Notes: a model not told the origin generated them from the letters alone. A DNA stretch of 64,000 nucleotides from Pseudopyrenochaeta lycopersici (GCA_003313425.1 NHZP01000018.1:620001-684000); one strand, 5' to 3'. Positions 34,686 to 47,375 are shown, counted from the stretch's first letter. Program-made: numbers and translations.

Positions 34686-36609
34686 ATGTCCGTCAACGAC
34701 CACGAGAAGCAGCAGTACGCTGTCGCCACAGACTCGCCCTCGGATCATGAAGTTCCCCATCAGAAAGCCAACCATATCGGCGAGGCCGCTGATATCTATG
34801 GCGATGTTCAGACCGCCGAGCAGTTCGGATACGTCCATCGAGGCCTCAAGTCCCGACACATTCAATTCATTGCGCTTGGTGGTACCATAGGCACAGGTCT
34901 CTTCCTCGGTATCGGGGGAGCATTCGCCAATGCTGGTCCTGTCTCTGTACTTCTCGGTTACTCCATCACTGGTTGTGCCATCTTCGCTATGATGCAATGT
35001 CTCGGTGAGATGGCCACCTGGCTCCCTCTTCCCGGTGCTATCCCTCAGTACTGCGCCCGATATGTAGATCCAGCTCTTGGTTTTGCTGTGGGATGGAACA
35101 ATTGGTATCAATGTGCCATCACTCTTTGCGCCGAGATATCTGCCGCCGCCGTTCTCGTCTCGTTTTGGGATCAGAACGAGAAGTACAGTCCGTGAGTGCC
35201 ATCCTGGGCCTGAGAAGTCTATTATCGTTGCTGATTTTATTTTCAGGGCCATTTGGATCGGACTGATCATCATTATAATTGTGGGTTTGAATATCTTTGC
35301 GGTCAGCATCTATGGAGAAGCCGAATTCATCTTCGCTTCGATCAAAATTATTACCATTCTTGGCTTGCTCCTTACTGGCCTAGTCATTATGCTTGGTGGT
35401 GCTCCCGATCATGATCGAAGGGGTTTCCGATACTGGAAAGAAGGTGCGATGAAGGAGTATGTTGGAACCGGCTCTACTGGTCGTTTTACTGGTCTATGGT
35501 CTACGCTAGTGAATGCCGCGTTCTCATATGGTGGTGTGGAGATGGTCGCTGTTGCTGCTGGTGAAGCAGCTAACCCTCGCAAGGTATGCAAATTCCCTTT
35601 TCAAGTGATGCACATTCCAGGAGCTCCCGGAGTACTCCCGTGTCTTTTTGAGCCTTCTATCAGGCTTGAAATGAATGCGAATTATTCCAAGAGTGGCCGA
35701 AGTACCATCGCTCTATATCTTCCTCAACGAGACTGTCTAGTACTCGACTGACCAAACTGCCCATTTTAGAACATTCCCAAGGCCGTTCGTCGTGTCTTCT
35801 GGCGTATCCTGTTTTTCTACGTCTTCGGATCCTTCATCATCGGCGTATGCATTAGTTCAAATGATCCGGCGCTCACCGACGAGAACGCCAAGGGTGCTCA
35901 ATCCTCGCCCTGGGTTATCGCGATGAAAAACGCCTCCATTCCCGTCCTACCTCATATTATCAACGCTGTCATCTTGACTTCAGCCACGTCATCTGGCAAT
36001 GCTTTCTTGTACACCGGGTCCCGTTACCTATTTGGTGTTGCTCAGAACGGCCAGGCTCCCAGGTTTCTCCTCAAGTGCTCGAAGGCAGGCGTACCGTACT
36101 ATTGCGTTGGTATTACTGCATCCATCTCATTGATCACATTCATGAGTGTCAGCACTGGAGCCAACAAAGTCTTCCTGTGGTTCCAGAACCTAACAACCAT
36201 TGCCCAACTCTTTACTTGGTGTTCCGTTTGCTACACGTATACTCGCTTCCGCAAGGCCCTCGTTGCTCAGGGCGTCGATCGCAGCACCCTTGTTTTCAAG
36301 AGCATTGGGCAACCCTACACTGCATGGATTGCACTTTTCTACTTTGGCCTAATTATCTTCTTCAACGGGTTCAAAGTCTTCACTCAGACGCCTTGGGGTT
36401 CTGACCAGTTGACCAGCTTCTTTACTGCTTACATCGGTGTTCCAATCTTCTTCTTACTCTTCGCTTTTTGGAAGATCTTCAAGCGGTCGAAGATGGTCAA
36501 TCCGGCGGAAGCAGACATATGGAGTGGAAAGGCTGCTTTGGATGCTGAGGTTTGGCCAGAACAGATTCCTCGCAACTTCCTCGAGAAGTTTTGGTTTTGG
36601 CTGTGCTGA
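34686..36609 (+). CDS. Amino-acid permease (YAT/APC family)
   Basis: Plasma-membrane, proton-coupled amino-acid transporter of the fungal YAT group. Three exons: 34686-35191, 35247-35583, 35770-36609; phases agree, giving 560 residues. After an acidic cytosolic N-terminus, the first membrane segment carries the signature GGTIGTGLFLGIGGAFANAGP. About twelve hydrophobic segments follow, with family motifs MMQCLGEMATWLPLPGAIPQYCARYVDPALGFAVGWNNWY, AFSYGGVEMVAVAAGEAANPRKNIPKAVRRVFWRI (completed across intron 2) and TSATSSGNAFLYTGSRYLFGVAQNGQAP. Substrate cannot be fixed from sequence. The second intron is long for this region (186 nt) and holds a stop in frame. A TATA box and GATA-factor sites lie upstream, compatible with nitrogen regulation (inference). 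A Zn2Cys6 factor follows on the same strand. Confidence 0.93.
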
Positions 36610-37704
36610 ACGCAACAGTGTCGTCGACTGTTTTTAAGGTATATGCGGTGTTGACATGGCTTTCTTGTCTGTCGTTTATCTAGCAAATACTATCTCCATG
36701 TATGGACACGGTCATAGTGCGCAATATTCAAGGCTTGTGTCGATATCGCGTTGTGACGATTGTAAACCCTATTGGTACCAAGCCTTCTATCAGTGTCTTA
36801 TACGTGCCTTGATGGTACCTCTCATCAGTCGCCTTACAAGTCTTCCTATAACTAGGATCTGACCAGTGTAAAAGTGAATGTGATATGCATGTAAAATGTA
36901 AAAGCTTACTTGAGGTCTGTGATTCTTATCTTCAATCCGAGCTCTCGGTTAATCCTACGGCGCTAGACACGCCCTTCAACATGACAGTTAACTTTCCCGA
37001 CGGAGAACCGAATAGGGCACTGCTTCAGACGTATCTACCATGTATATGATTTCAATAGATCATTTGCCTAGCATTTCCATTTTAAAATTAGAGTTCGTTG
37101 AGCTCCTACATTCTTGCGGTGATCAAGGTAGGAACCTTTTCCGCAACGAATTACTGTCTGATATCATGCTTAGCACAGACTCCGCAAATCTACTCTGCCA
37201 GAGGTGTTACGTCGAAATAAGAGAGGCTCGACTTGTTCGGTATAGTACATGTCTAAGTTCGTTGAGCATGGGAGGAACATGTTCGCAAGGCTCCAGCAGA
37301 GCAGACCCGCTTTTATCGCCTAATGCGTGATAGTGCATTTTGGACCCTTAGAATCTCATCCGCACGGCTTCAAGGCATCAAGGGTCACCACCTCAAACCC
37401 TTTCGATCACGACTGCATACCACCAGGAACCTTTCTGATCGGCTCATTGACCTAGAAATTTTCCATTGAAAAAACATTGCGACGGGATCCGAGCCAAATA
37501 GCATCGTAATATCCGCGATATACGTCAGTTTGTCGTTCAATTCGATGATTAATCATGGAAAGAAGTAGCGGCTGTTTATGATAAAGCAACAGCAAAAGGG
37601 AATCTAGTCATTTCTTGTGCCCGAGTCTAAAATAGGATTAGTCTTGGAGGACACATTCTGGCCAAGGACGTCTTCAAGAACTCGAGATCGTAACGGAAAA
37701 TACC
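36610..37704. other. Intergenic between permease and Zn2Cys6 factor
   Basis: 1.1 kb on tandem genes; short ORFs only. No gene seen. Confidence 0.5.
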
Positions 37705-40033
37705 ATGTCGGAGCAGACGGAACAAGTCAATCGAAAAGGCGGAGCCGAGAATTTATGGGGGACAATGAAACCTCACAGTAGCGCCGACACGGATCAACTT
37801 AAGAAATCACAAGAGCAGGCGCTGAACCGAGCATGCGAAGCTTGCCGACTGTCAAAAGTGCGCTGCCTAGTGAATTCAGAAGCAGGCTCAACCCAGTGCC
37901 AGAGATGCGCAAAAGCCGGCAAGACATGTATTTTTGCGCCACCAGCAAAACGACGACAACGGAAGAGGACAGATGTGCGGGTCACTGAGCTGGAGAGAGA
38001 GATCCAGCAAATGCGCAGTTTGTTGAAACCTAGCAACCGGATGTCAAATGATATCAGTGATCATGATTCTGCAGACGAACAATCAGATGAGCAATTACAT
38101 GGCATAGAAAAGGAGACGTCTCTAGGTTCTCACAGCCATGGTAGCGTCACAACTTCTACGCCGACTTTCGCTAATCAATGGCCCGCGGAATCCCTCAAGA
38201 ACGCGCCCAATCCACGCCCAATCAACAACTGTGGGCCCAAAGATCTCCTGGGACCCTCCGAGAACGACATTCTGGATCGCGGCGTAATCACGGAAGACCT
38301 AGCTGAGGAGTTAATGAGCATTTGGCGCAATGAGCTTGTCAACGCGTGCCCTGGAGTCACAATACCAAGAGAATGGACGGCGCTCGAGCTCAGAGCGAAG
38401 AAACCTGCCCTTTTTCATGCAATTATGGCTGCGGCTGCGCACTCTAAGGGGTCTGCATTATCAGATACCTTGCATGAGGAGGCGGTGTATTTGTACGCCA
38501 GATCGGTGTTTATTAAAGGCGAAAAGTCTGTGCAGGCTATACAGGGCCTGCTTGTCACTGTGGCATACTATTCCCCACCGAAAACGCCGGGTCAGCTACA
38601 AATCTATCAGTGGGTGAATATGGCAGCATCGATGGCTCTCGAACTTGGACTTGGCTCGAAACCTCGAACACATGAGCAACTACCAAAGCGTGCGATCAGA
38701 TCATTACAGAAGATATCTTCACCAGAAGAACTTCTCGAACATTGCAGAACCGTTCTATTCCTTTATATCATCAGTTCTGGCTTCTCCATGAGGCTCAAGC
38801 GCCCTAACATTCTCTTGTTCAATAGTTGGATGGAAGAGTGTGTCAACATGCTCGAAAAATCTAAACTCTTGGATGATAAGCGAATAATTGCATGGTTAAA
38901 GCTTCAAAGAATTGCAGACGAGGCAAACACGGCGTTTGGCTTTGATGATGCGAGTACTAGCTTCAGTCTCTCAGAACTGAGGATGCAGATCATATTACGA
39001 ATATTTGACCGCAGGATGCAGGATTGGAAGAATTCGGTGTCCAGTGAAGTGATGACCTGTAAGTCAGTCAATGTTTACCCCTACTTATGGAGAGCTAATG
39101 ATACAAGTGTACGCGACCATCGAGTTTCACCAGAATATGCTATCGATGTGGGAATTTGGCATGGATGGTGGACGATACGACGTTACTGACTTCAGAAATC
39201 GCCATCTGACCCTCCCGGCTTTAGACGACGATTGCGTTCAACCTGAATCACTCCTCTCTCGCTCCGCTTTGCAAATTAACGCGACGACAAAATGTATCAG
39301 CGCCGCACATTCAATTCTAGATTGCTTCATCTCAATCCCCATCGAGAAACTACAGAAGTCGCCCAACGTCATCTATGTGCGAGCTATTTACGCTTTGGTA
39401 GCGTTAATGAAAGTGGCCTACGCCGTCGACACTGATGTAGAAATGGGCGAAGTACTGGAGTCACAGAGTTTGAAGGTCAATTACTACCTCGATACTGTAC
39501 TGCACAAAACATCAGAAGCAATGGGCCCACAGAAATGCCGGATACCATCACACTGGACCTTTATTCTTGATGCCAAGCTTAAGTCATGGTGGGACGAGTA
39601 TAAACAATGGCGTCAAGAAGGACGCCACCTAAAGCGCAGGAAAACGAACGACGAGGGCAGTAAAAGCGCGACAGCAACTGGCAACCAAACACCCACTTTT
39701 GCAGAGACCAAGACGCAGCAGTACACGACATCTTCAAATACAATGCAGCCGACTACGAACCAAGGGGCATCATCATTCTCTAACTTCGGCATGACGAACC
39801 CATATCCTGCATGGAACACCAACAACCTGCCCCTCAACTCGACTACGTCGACCCCACCACTGGGTGATCAATCTTCCTTCACACCAGACATAGATGATTT
39901 CTCAGCGGCTTTTCAAAACGGCGACCTGTATCTTTGGAACGATACCTCCGCGGATAACTTTGGCGGCTGGGTGCCGCAGAGCGGATTATACAGTAATCTG
40001 GGATTCGGGCCATTAAACGGGCAGGGGTTCTGA
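37705..40033 (+). CDS. Zn2Cys6 transcription factor, unknown regulon
   Basis: Fungal binuclear-cluster regulator. Two exons, 37705-39058 and 39108-40033, joined across a 49-nt intron (GTAAGT, GCTAATG branch, AAG acceptor) give 759 residues. The cluster is Cys44-x2-Cys47-x6-Cys54-x10-Cys65-x2-Cys68-x6-Cys75, followed by a basic stretch (KRRQRKRTD) and a short coiled coil (TELEREIQQMRSLLK). A middle homology region starts at about residue 195 (EDLAEELMSIWRNEL..CPGVTIP) and includes KPALFHAIMAAAAHS and QGLLVTVAYYSPP. The C-terminus is Asn/Ser/Thr/Pro-rich with an acidic patch (PDIDDFSAAFQNGD), a probable activation domain. Targets unknown; the upstream amino-acid permease is only a positional candidate. 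Confidence 0.9.
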
Positions 40034-40383
40034 TGAACAAGCTCTCTCGTACTTCCTATAATCCGCCCATACGTTACATATCCTGGAAGACCCTAGCATA
40101 ATTGGAACGACTATTCATGCGTCACTTCCGGTGCATTTCTGATGCCGACAGAGCGGGTACGTTCCGGCGCCAGTAGAAGCGACCCCACCATCTGATAAGA
40201 TTTTAGCATCGCAGTGGGGCAACATGTGCCCGCCTTACATTTGACACTTATCTCCATGATTTTACCTTCCCCTGATAATCAGAGTATATTTAGCACCACT
40301 CAGTCAATTCCACCATCTCCAACCTTACAAGATCGTATCGCCGCTTTTGGACAACGTAGAGATCTGGTGCAATTAAAACCACA
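40034..40383. other. Short intergenic spacer
   Basis: 350 bases with TF 3' flank and promoter of the DUF1749 gene. Nothing recognised. Confidence 0.5.
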
Positions 40384-41334
40384 ATGGCACACGCCGGAAC
40401 CGCCCACAAGTACTCCAAACGCCTTATCGCGTTCGAACACGCACCATCTACCGCATCTACATTGGGTGATGCGCCGAATACTCTCCTTTGGATTGGCGGT
40501 CTAACAGATGGACTGCTAACTGTACCATATCCCACATCCATCGCCGCCTCGCTGCCCTCATCCTGGGTACTCGCTGAAGTACTTCTTTCGTCTTCATACA
40601 AGGGCTGGGGCACTGGAAGCCTCGTTCGAGATGCGCGAGAGCTTGGGGACTGCGTCAAATACTTCAAAACCTTACGCCCTGGCAAGAAAGTGGTTCTGAT
40701 GGGTCATTCAACCGGGTGTCAGGATATCATGGAATATACTATTGGCAAGGATGCACACAAGCGCCCGAGTCTCGACGGCGCCATCTTACAAGGTGGAGTT
40801 AGTGACAGGGAGGCGTGGGCAGACATGTTGAAGGAGGATGCGGCAAAAGAAGCTTATAATGCGACTGTAAAAAGGGCAAAGGATATGATTGATCAAGGCA
40901 AAGAGAAACAAGTCATGGAACCCCATCTAGTTTCAAAGGAGCTTGGTGGGCCCATGACCGCATATCGCACATACTCTCTCCTCGCGCCTGGAGGGGACGA
41001 CGATTACTTCTCCACTGATCTCTCCGATGAGGTCTTTGCGAAGACATTCGGCAAGATCCCCAAGAGCACGCCCGTATGCTTCCTCCTCGGTTCCGAAGAC
41101 CCATACGTACCGAAATCGATCGACAAAGCAGCTTTGCTTCAGCGATGGACGAGGATCATCCGTGAAGGCGGTGGGGTTGTAGACGACGAAGACGGCGGCG
41201 TTGTACCAGGTGCACATCATAATTTGGATGGTGACCCGGAAGAAGTGGTTCAGGATCTGGTGAAGAGAGTGTGCGGTTTTGTGAAAGGACTAGAGATGAA
41301 TAATGAGTGGAGTAACACTGGATCGCGCTTATGA
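40384..41334 (+). CDS. DUF1749 alpha/beta-hydrolase family protein
   Basis: Single-exon gene of 316 residues starting at ATG 40384 (CAATGG context). DUF1749 proteins are alpha/beta-hydrolase-like fungal and plant proteins of uncertain substrate, including UPF0613 of fission yeast. Visible fold elements: WIGGLTDGLLTVPY near the oxyanion region, SSYKGWGTGSLVRDARELGDCVKYF, the nucleophile elbow GHSTGCQD with Ser109, the strand GAILQGGVSDREAW, the acidic strand CFLLGSEDPYVP with the likely catalytic Asp, and GAHHNLDGD with the catalytic His near residue 279. All triad positions are present, so an active esterase or lipase-like enzyme is likely. No signal peptide. Confidence 0.92.
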   Translation: MAHAGTAHKYSKRLIAFEHAPSTASTLGDAPNTLLWIGGLTDGLLTVPYPTSIAASLPSSWVLAEVLLSSSYKGWGTGSLVRDARELGDCVKYFKTLRPGKKVVLMGHSTGCQDIMEYTIGKDAHKRPSLDGAILQGGVSDREAWADMLKEDAAKEAYNATVKRAKDMIDQGKEKQVMEPHLVSKELGGPMTAYRTYSLLAPGGDDDYFSTDLSDEVFAKTFGKIPKSTPVCFLLGSEDPYVPKSIDKAALLQRWTRIIREGGGVVDDEDGGVVPGAHHNLDGDPEEVVQDLVKRVCGFVKGLEMNNEWSNTGSRL

Positions 41335-42164
41335 TCTTCATCTCCCTCTCATGCTCTTGGACAAACATATGCTCTTTCGACGGGGATCTGGATAAATACT
41401 CACACCAAGCTTTCTCACAATGGGAAGTCACATATACGGTAGATGGCAAGATAGACCGTCAAAAATACCGCAACATACCAACCACATCAACACCGCATTC
41501 GGAATCACCCGGAAGATAAAACGGACTAAAGACTTGGTGACTGAGGGCGATCACATTCCAGCCGCATTTCAATCTCATGAGCAGACTACCTTAAGGCAAC
41601 TCTCGTGGCAATATGCTGAATAAAGAGAACGTTGGATTTCGAAATACAACCGATGGTATTATTCCCGATATAAGAGAGTCTAGGACCTAGCTCAAGAGTT
41701 AGATCGGCCATGTCTCGTCATTAGGACGAGAGGATGCTGGAAAGAGTTCTAGGTCACCATTAAGTAGTTGCGATGTAGAGATGGTGGCTCCAGATTTGTG
41801 TGCGTGTTGCGATGACGATAGTTCTGATGGCTTTCTAGAGTCATTGAAGCGATATTCTGGCAATAAGCTTCGTGGATGCAAATTAAAATAGAAATTGTGA
41901 TATGCAATGCAACCAAGTTCACAGATATAGTGATACAGTGCTTTGCAGTTCAATCCTTTCATTTGCTTGATTACAGCTGTTCATACTACTACGGGTTGTC
42001 GACGTCAAGGCTGCTAAACTTGAGTGACCTCCACATGTCGAGAACAGTTCTCTGATCGTCCAGGTAGTCAGTATACCCTTGTCCACTAACAAAACACAAC
42101 GCTTGAATCGAGAATTAACGCCGACGCAATGCTCAAAGCAACTCTAATGGACAGCTGTGCTTCC
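41335..42164. other. Intergenic, tail-to-tail 3' flanks
   Basis: 830 bp between convergent DUF1749 and EDC3 genes. Motif-free short ORFs only. Confidence 0.5.
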
Positions 42165-44675
42165 TCACGCCATAGCTTGCTCCTCTTCAAACCTCGCCTG
42201 CACCACCCAGTGCTCACCAAACTTGATACCTTTTCCTCCACTAATCCCCGCATTCCGCCATGGCTTGTTGACTCCGATGTCGACAACCCATATCAGCCAT
42301 GCTGGATCGCGTCCTGCACCATTCTGCAGCGCCTTGACTAGACCTGTCCGAGGCGCACCCAGACAGACAATGTACTTGGCCCGCACCTCGAGGGGTTCGC
42401 CTTCCAAAATAGCTACTTCGCCAGTTGAACCGCCGACGCCAGACGGTGTTTCGACAGCAAGGCACGCAGCGCGAGACTTATTTGCCCAGCCAACGATACT
42501 AAGAACTGCCCGTCTGTCTTCGTCGCCAAGGGCTTCGAACTCTTTATGTCGGCCAAGAAGGGCATCGATGATGAGCTCGGGTGGTGCCTGAAGACGTTTG
42601 AGGGCATCTTCTGTATCCTGCCATGCGCGAACCGAGCCGCCGAGCTTGCGGAAGATGTCGACCTGCCGCCGTACATCCTTGTCCCAATCTGCGTTGCGCT
42701 CGAAGCCGAGTAAGGCGACCATAACCTTTGGACCACGTTGTTGAAGGTGTCGTGCTGCTGCTACAGCTCTTGCGCCGCCCCGATGATTGCCTGCGAGTAC
42801 AACGATTACTGGATTTGCATTAGGATTCTCACGCGCTAGCCTTCGGCCGCCAGGGTTTATGGCCGTTAAGGCGACTTCGGCTATGCCACGGCCAGAGTTC
42901 TCTGCTATCAAGTCCTCAGTGAGACCGAATTCGACTTCAGCGGTTTCTTCGACTGCGAGCATGCCGCCAGGGGTGATGGTATGACATGTGCGGTTGTTCG
43001 AAGCTAAACGCAGACAGCCTCGTGCGCTGCTTTCGATTGGCGAATCGGGAGGAGTAACAATGCGGCCAGGCTTCGGACTGCCAGTCGCATGTGAAGATGC
43101 ATATGGCCGACCGATGAAGGGTCGATTGGCTCGAGGTAGAAGGCCTGAACCCATCGCGTCTAAATCTGGCTGAATACCGCTGCCTTGCCTTGTTGGTGCC
43201 CTCTTGACAGAAGCTCTTGACATTGCCCGCTTTGAGTTGCGCCCGCTGCCAAAATCTGAGTCCTCTTCAGAACTTGTGTTGGTAGCGCTCTTCAATTTCC
43301 GGTCCAAGACATTCTCTGTAGGATGCAAGTTCTTGCCTCCATGCGTTCCAGGCCTGGCCAACCGATTGAAACTGACCAGACGATCCTCATCTGCAGTTGT
43401 GTCCTCGTTCCTGATCTGATTGAACACTGTGTGCTTGTCGAACTTCGAAAGATTTCCCTGAAAGTCGAACTCGGGCAACTCTTGGATATCAGTCGCATCT
43501 TCGGTAGCCCAGCCGTTCGTGGCGTCGAGTGCCTGTTGCCGCCGCGTTTTACGAGTCGAGGCGTGCGCTGCTGCAAGCCCAACTCTCCCCCCAATGACTC
43601 CCGGCGTGCGTGTCTGGGGTTGCTCCGCGTCTTGAAGCATGGGAGTATTTCTCCAGCCAGTTCCTTTTCTGTTACCAATTAGCTTCTGCATATGCCAGCT
43701 TCAGGAACAAGACATACCCTTTCTTCACAGCATCCGGGCTTGAGTGCAGATCGCCACCGTTCTTCCTTTCCTGTGCAGCAAGTTCCTTCTTACGGGACTT
43801 GCCTCCTCTTCGAGTCTTCTTTCCGCCATCCTCATTCTTCTGCGGGCTTGGATCATCCATAGGCTTTCCCGTCCGCGTTTTATTGATGCTTGTCCTCCGT
43901 ACCAAGTGAGGATTTATTTTGGTCTCACTGTCTGCTTCCTCTGCATCCGCGATATCCAGCGATGAAAACGGCCCCTCCAGCGTTGCCGCGCTCGGCTTTC
44001 TAATGCCCATGGACTTCGAGTGACCCACAAAGGGTGACGCATTCTTCGGCAAGGGTGCGGCGGTGGCAGCAGCGATGGGCTTTATTGGCGTAGCAGGAGC
44101 TTCTTGGGGCGGTGCAGTTATTGGCTGGGAGGACGAGGGAGCAATAGAAGTCCGTTTGCCCATACTGAGGATAGCAGGGTCCACGAAGGGTGTCGCTTGA
44201 GCTGGCTGCGCAGCGGATTGGCGAACGGGTTGGCGAACGGGCTGGCGAACGGGCTGGAGGACCGCTTGGTTCGCATGCTGCAGCGACGACTGGCTGACAA
44301 GATGCGGTACTTGTGGGACTGCGTTCGTTGACGCTCGCTGGGTATGGTTCGGCGGATACTGTGAATATGGCGGAGGATCCGAGCGCGGGGGAGGAGGGTG
44401 GTGTGAAGCGGCAGGCGCAGTTGCATTGACTTTGATATCAGCGATCGCGTGGCCTTCGACGTTATACGAGCTCAGTCGGTGACCAGTCGCCGGGAAGAAG
44501 ACTGCGCAAGCGTTAGTTCCATACAATATGAGAACACACGGGGCCATAGTGTACCATTCTGCAGCGTCAAAGTAGCCGTCTGCGGGTTGACCGCTGCGAC
44601 CACTCCATAGACAATTGTATTAGGCGGGTTCTGCAGCGTCACGGCGACTGAGAGCCCGACGAATCCCGAGGCCAT
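42165..44675 (-). CDS. EDC3: Enhancer of mRNA decapping 3 (Lsm, FDF and YjeF-N domains)
   Basis: P-body scaffold that stimulates Dcp2-mediated decapping. Three minus-strand exons: 44675-44555, 44501-43718, 43668-42165; phases agree, giving 802 residues. Residues 1-75 form the divergent Lsm domain (GLSVAVTLQNP, TIVYGVVAAV, then FFPATGHRLSSYNVEGHAIADIKV after the intron). A Pro/Gln-rich linker follows with a PVRQ tandem repeat from a 12-bp repeat. The FDF motif lies at about 369-371 (ELPEFDFQGNLSKFDKH), the helicase-binding element. The YjeF N-terminal Rossmann domain spans roughly 525-800 (VIVVLAGNHRGGARA, ELIIDALLG, CLAVETPSG, YIVCLGAPRTGL), which dimerises the protein. Length is at the long end of the family because of the linkers. 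Confidence 0.95.
44220..44257. repeat. 12-bp tandem repeat inside EDC3
   Basis: Three copies of GGCGAACGGGYT, read on the minus strand as PVRQ-encoding units. The repeat keeps the reading frame of EDC3 and lies in its disordered linker. Confidence 0.9.
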
Positions 44676-45216
44676 ATTTGAGCAGCAACACTCGTCCGAG
44701 CCTTAAAGTCTAGGTGTAGCAGGCGACCCCCAGGTTTGGAATGTTGGAGGTGAGGGTGGAAAGCTCCATGTCATGACCCTCTTTACACATTTCGAGAATG
44801 CCGATCATTGCCAAGACGCTAGTGTCAGCCACAACGGTCGCTCATATAAAACCCCTTGTCAAGCCCTGCAGATGTTTGCAGCCATACTGGTAGTAAGGTC
44901 ACAATCATTAGCTTCAAGCCGAGAACAATTCGCCGAAAGCTCGGAAATCGCAGTATAAGATGGTTATGAAAAGCTTGTTGCGCGAAAAGCCCAGAATATT
45001 ATTCATTAGAAGCCATCATATGTATGTATGTGTCTAGCCCGCCATAAACATAAGGTAAACGTCCAGGGTATCCATTAAGTTATCACCATCATCTTCCTGT
45101 CATCCATCAGCCCAGTGCTCTCCAGCGACTGTCGACTGGTATTCTCAAATCGAAACTTAGACGTCTTCAGACATCGACCAAGCTGCGAATCGAACTTTGA
45201 CACTCTACCCTCGTCC
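44676..45216. other. EDC3 promoter and 3' flank of the next gene
   Basis: 541 bp between tandem minus-strand genes; no gene seen. Confidence 0.5.
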
Positions 45217-47375
45217 TCAGACTAATTCCCACATGCACAAGCACCCAAAGTTGCAAGAGTACGCCGTTTTGTTGTTCCACGTCTCATAGCTCAAACCCCT
45301 TGCATTCTTTTTGTTAAATTCGGTAACAGCACAGACGCTGATCTTCTGGCCTGGCGCACCAAGCTCGATCCGAGGGACGTCGAGCCACCACACATGATTA
45401 TCGGTGTTGAAGGGCCTATGGTCTGGCTTTCGTCCGTCCCTGCCAGCGATGTTGAGGAGCATGACATACGGCAGGCCTTTCCCGTGGCGTGCGTTGTCCC
45501 AGTGTGGACAGATTGCAGCGAACTGGAAACGAATGACGGCTGGACCGTTCGGATCGTTGACTTTGATCTGGAGTTGGGAGGGCTGAAAAGACTGCTCTCC
45601 AACGCCGTGCTCTGGGCTGCAATCTGACATGACCGTAACGCGGCCACCCATGTCCGATCTTACAAATTCCTCCCATGACATGACACGTCCGTCGGTGCGG
45701 AATTGTTGTGAATTATCGGTCGGGAAATGCTTCAATCCAAACTCGTTGTTGTCCATGGTAAACATGGATGCGTTAAACTCCCTGACATATCCCTCATTCC
45801 GGTTGGGGCATCCTATATGGCCAGCGCCCCAGCATGGATCAATCAGCTTCCATTCGTCATTGTCGATCTTCACAGCGTTCCAGGCATGGGTGGATTTGAA
45901 CGGTGGAACAGCCTGGCCCGGCTCCAGCGGCGTATGACCAAAACCCTTGCTGGCGCCAGAGCAAACCATGGCATGCAGGCCAGATTTGAGTGCCAGGGCG
46001 GCAAATAGCCCTGCATAACCTTCACATACTGCCAAACCAGATGTGATGGTCTTCTCAGGCGTAGTCGGCTGGACAGTTCCATTAAAGAATGAGTGAACAT
46101 CATAGTCAACGTTATGATGAAGCCATGAAAAGATTGCTCTCGCTTTGTCCGTAGGTGACGAGAACGGAGAGCACAATTGATGCGCCAACCATCCGACATC
46201 CGACGAAGGAAGCTGGGTACGGGGGTATCTGGCGGCATGATCATCGGGCCCTGAGAAGTCTCGGCACTTGAGACAACCTGCAACCGCGCCTGGCTTAGGC
46301 TTTGATGCCATGAGAGCATTCAAGTTCGGTCTCGAGGATAACGGTACAGGCGGAGGGGCATTAGGGGTGGTGTCTGGGGGAGGAGGTGACGGTCGATTCG
46401 AGGGAACTGGGGGTGGAGCGGGTGCTTTGTTATTGAAGCCCATCTCTAGCGCTGAACGAACTGGTGGCGGTGCAATCACTCTATTCGTCCGATTGTTGTG
46501 CGTGGTCGAGGTGTTTGGTGTCGGTCTCGCAGGCATGGGTGGGGGCCTTTCAGGTGATCTCTCTTGTACACTCGATTTTCGTGGAGGTAATGTAGGTGCT
46601 GTAGGTAGACCTATCAAAACTGTCAGCTATATTCTCATGACTGGTGTTATATTCTGCCATCTCAACAAACTCGGTGCTCTCTGCGATTGCAAATCTTTTG
46701 TCAAAGCTATCTAGCATTCGGTTTCCACAACGTACCTGGTGTTTTCAGCTGAGGCGGCAATGCCTGACTGGGCACATAGTCCCTTTTGCTTTTCATTGCG
46801 TTGAGCGTAGATTTACTCTGCTTTGGGTCTTCAGGCGCCTTCTTGGGTGGCAGCGGAGGCAGTTTCGAAGGATCGTACGCCGGGGCGCGAACCTGGTAGA
46901 GCGTGCCATTGCCAGCACTATGACCCGTGCCGTTTGTTTTCACAGAGCCCAGTGACAGCGTCGATATTCCCGATGCAACTGTAGATACAGACTCGGTAGA
47001 CTCGCGTCGCCTCACGCTGTGCTCAGAGGACTTGCGTGGAGGCAGTGCCGGTGTTTGTCGAGGCGTGGTGTTAGATCGCGGCGGGACTCTAGGCGGTAGT
47101 GCGGGCGAGAGCTTGGGAGAATCTTTCACTGCAATAGGTTGGTTGCCCAGTTGTCGCGCGGATGTGGGAGCATTGTTGAGGATTGGCGGATTGTTGACTG
47201 TCTGCTGCCGCGAGTAGGCTGGGGGTCGTGAGCTAGGGGGAGGCGGTGGCGGTGGTTTCTTCTTTCCCACCGCAACTGGATCGTAGCTGTATGTAGGCTT
47301 CGCACCAGGAGCTGGCGCGTGAACTTCCTCCAAGTTGAGGGCTGCGATGCGCGCCTTGATGCCGCTCTGAGCCAT
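45217..47375 (-). CDS. Transglutaminase-like domain protein with proline-rich N-terminus (CYK3-related)
   Basis: Protein of the transglutaminase-like superfamily, related to the domain in cytokinesis protein Cyk3. Two minus-strand exons, 47375-46736 and 46610-45217, give 677 residues across a 125-nt intron. Residues 1-300 are disordered and rich in polyproline/PxxP stretches (KKKPPPPPPPSSRP, ALPPRVPPRS, APPPVPLSSRP), expected ligands of SH3 domains. The transglutaminase-like domain spans about 325-475, starting YPRTQLPSSDVGWLAHQLC. The catalytic-type triad is intact: Cys409 in SGLAVCEGYAGL, His455 in STHAWNAVK and Asp471 in WKLIDPCWGAG. In Cyk3 proteins this domain is often degenerate, so an intact triad is notable. 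A C-terminal beta-rich domain ends in CNFGCLCMWELV. No SH3 domain is seen in the reading frame. Role in septation is inferred. Confidence 0.85.
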
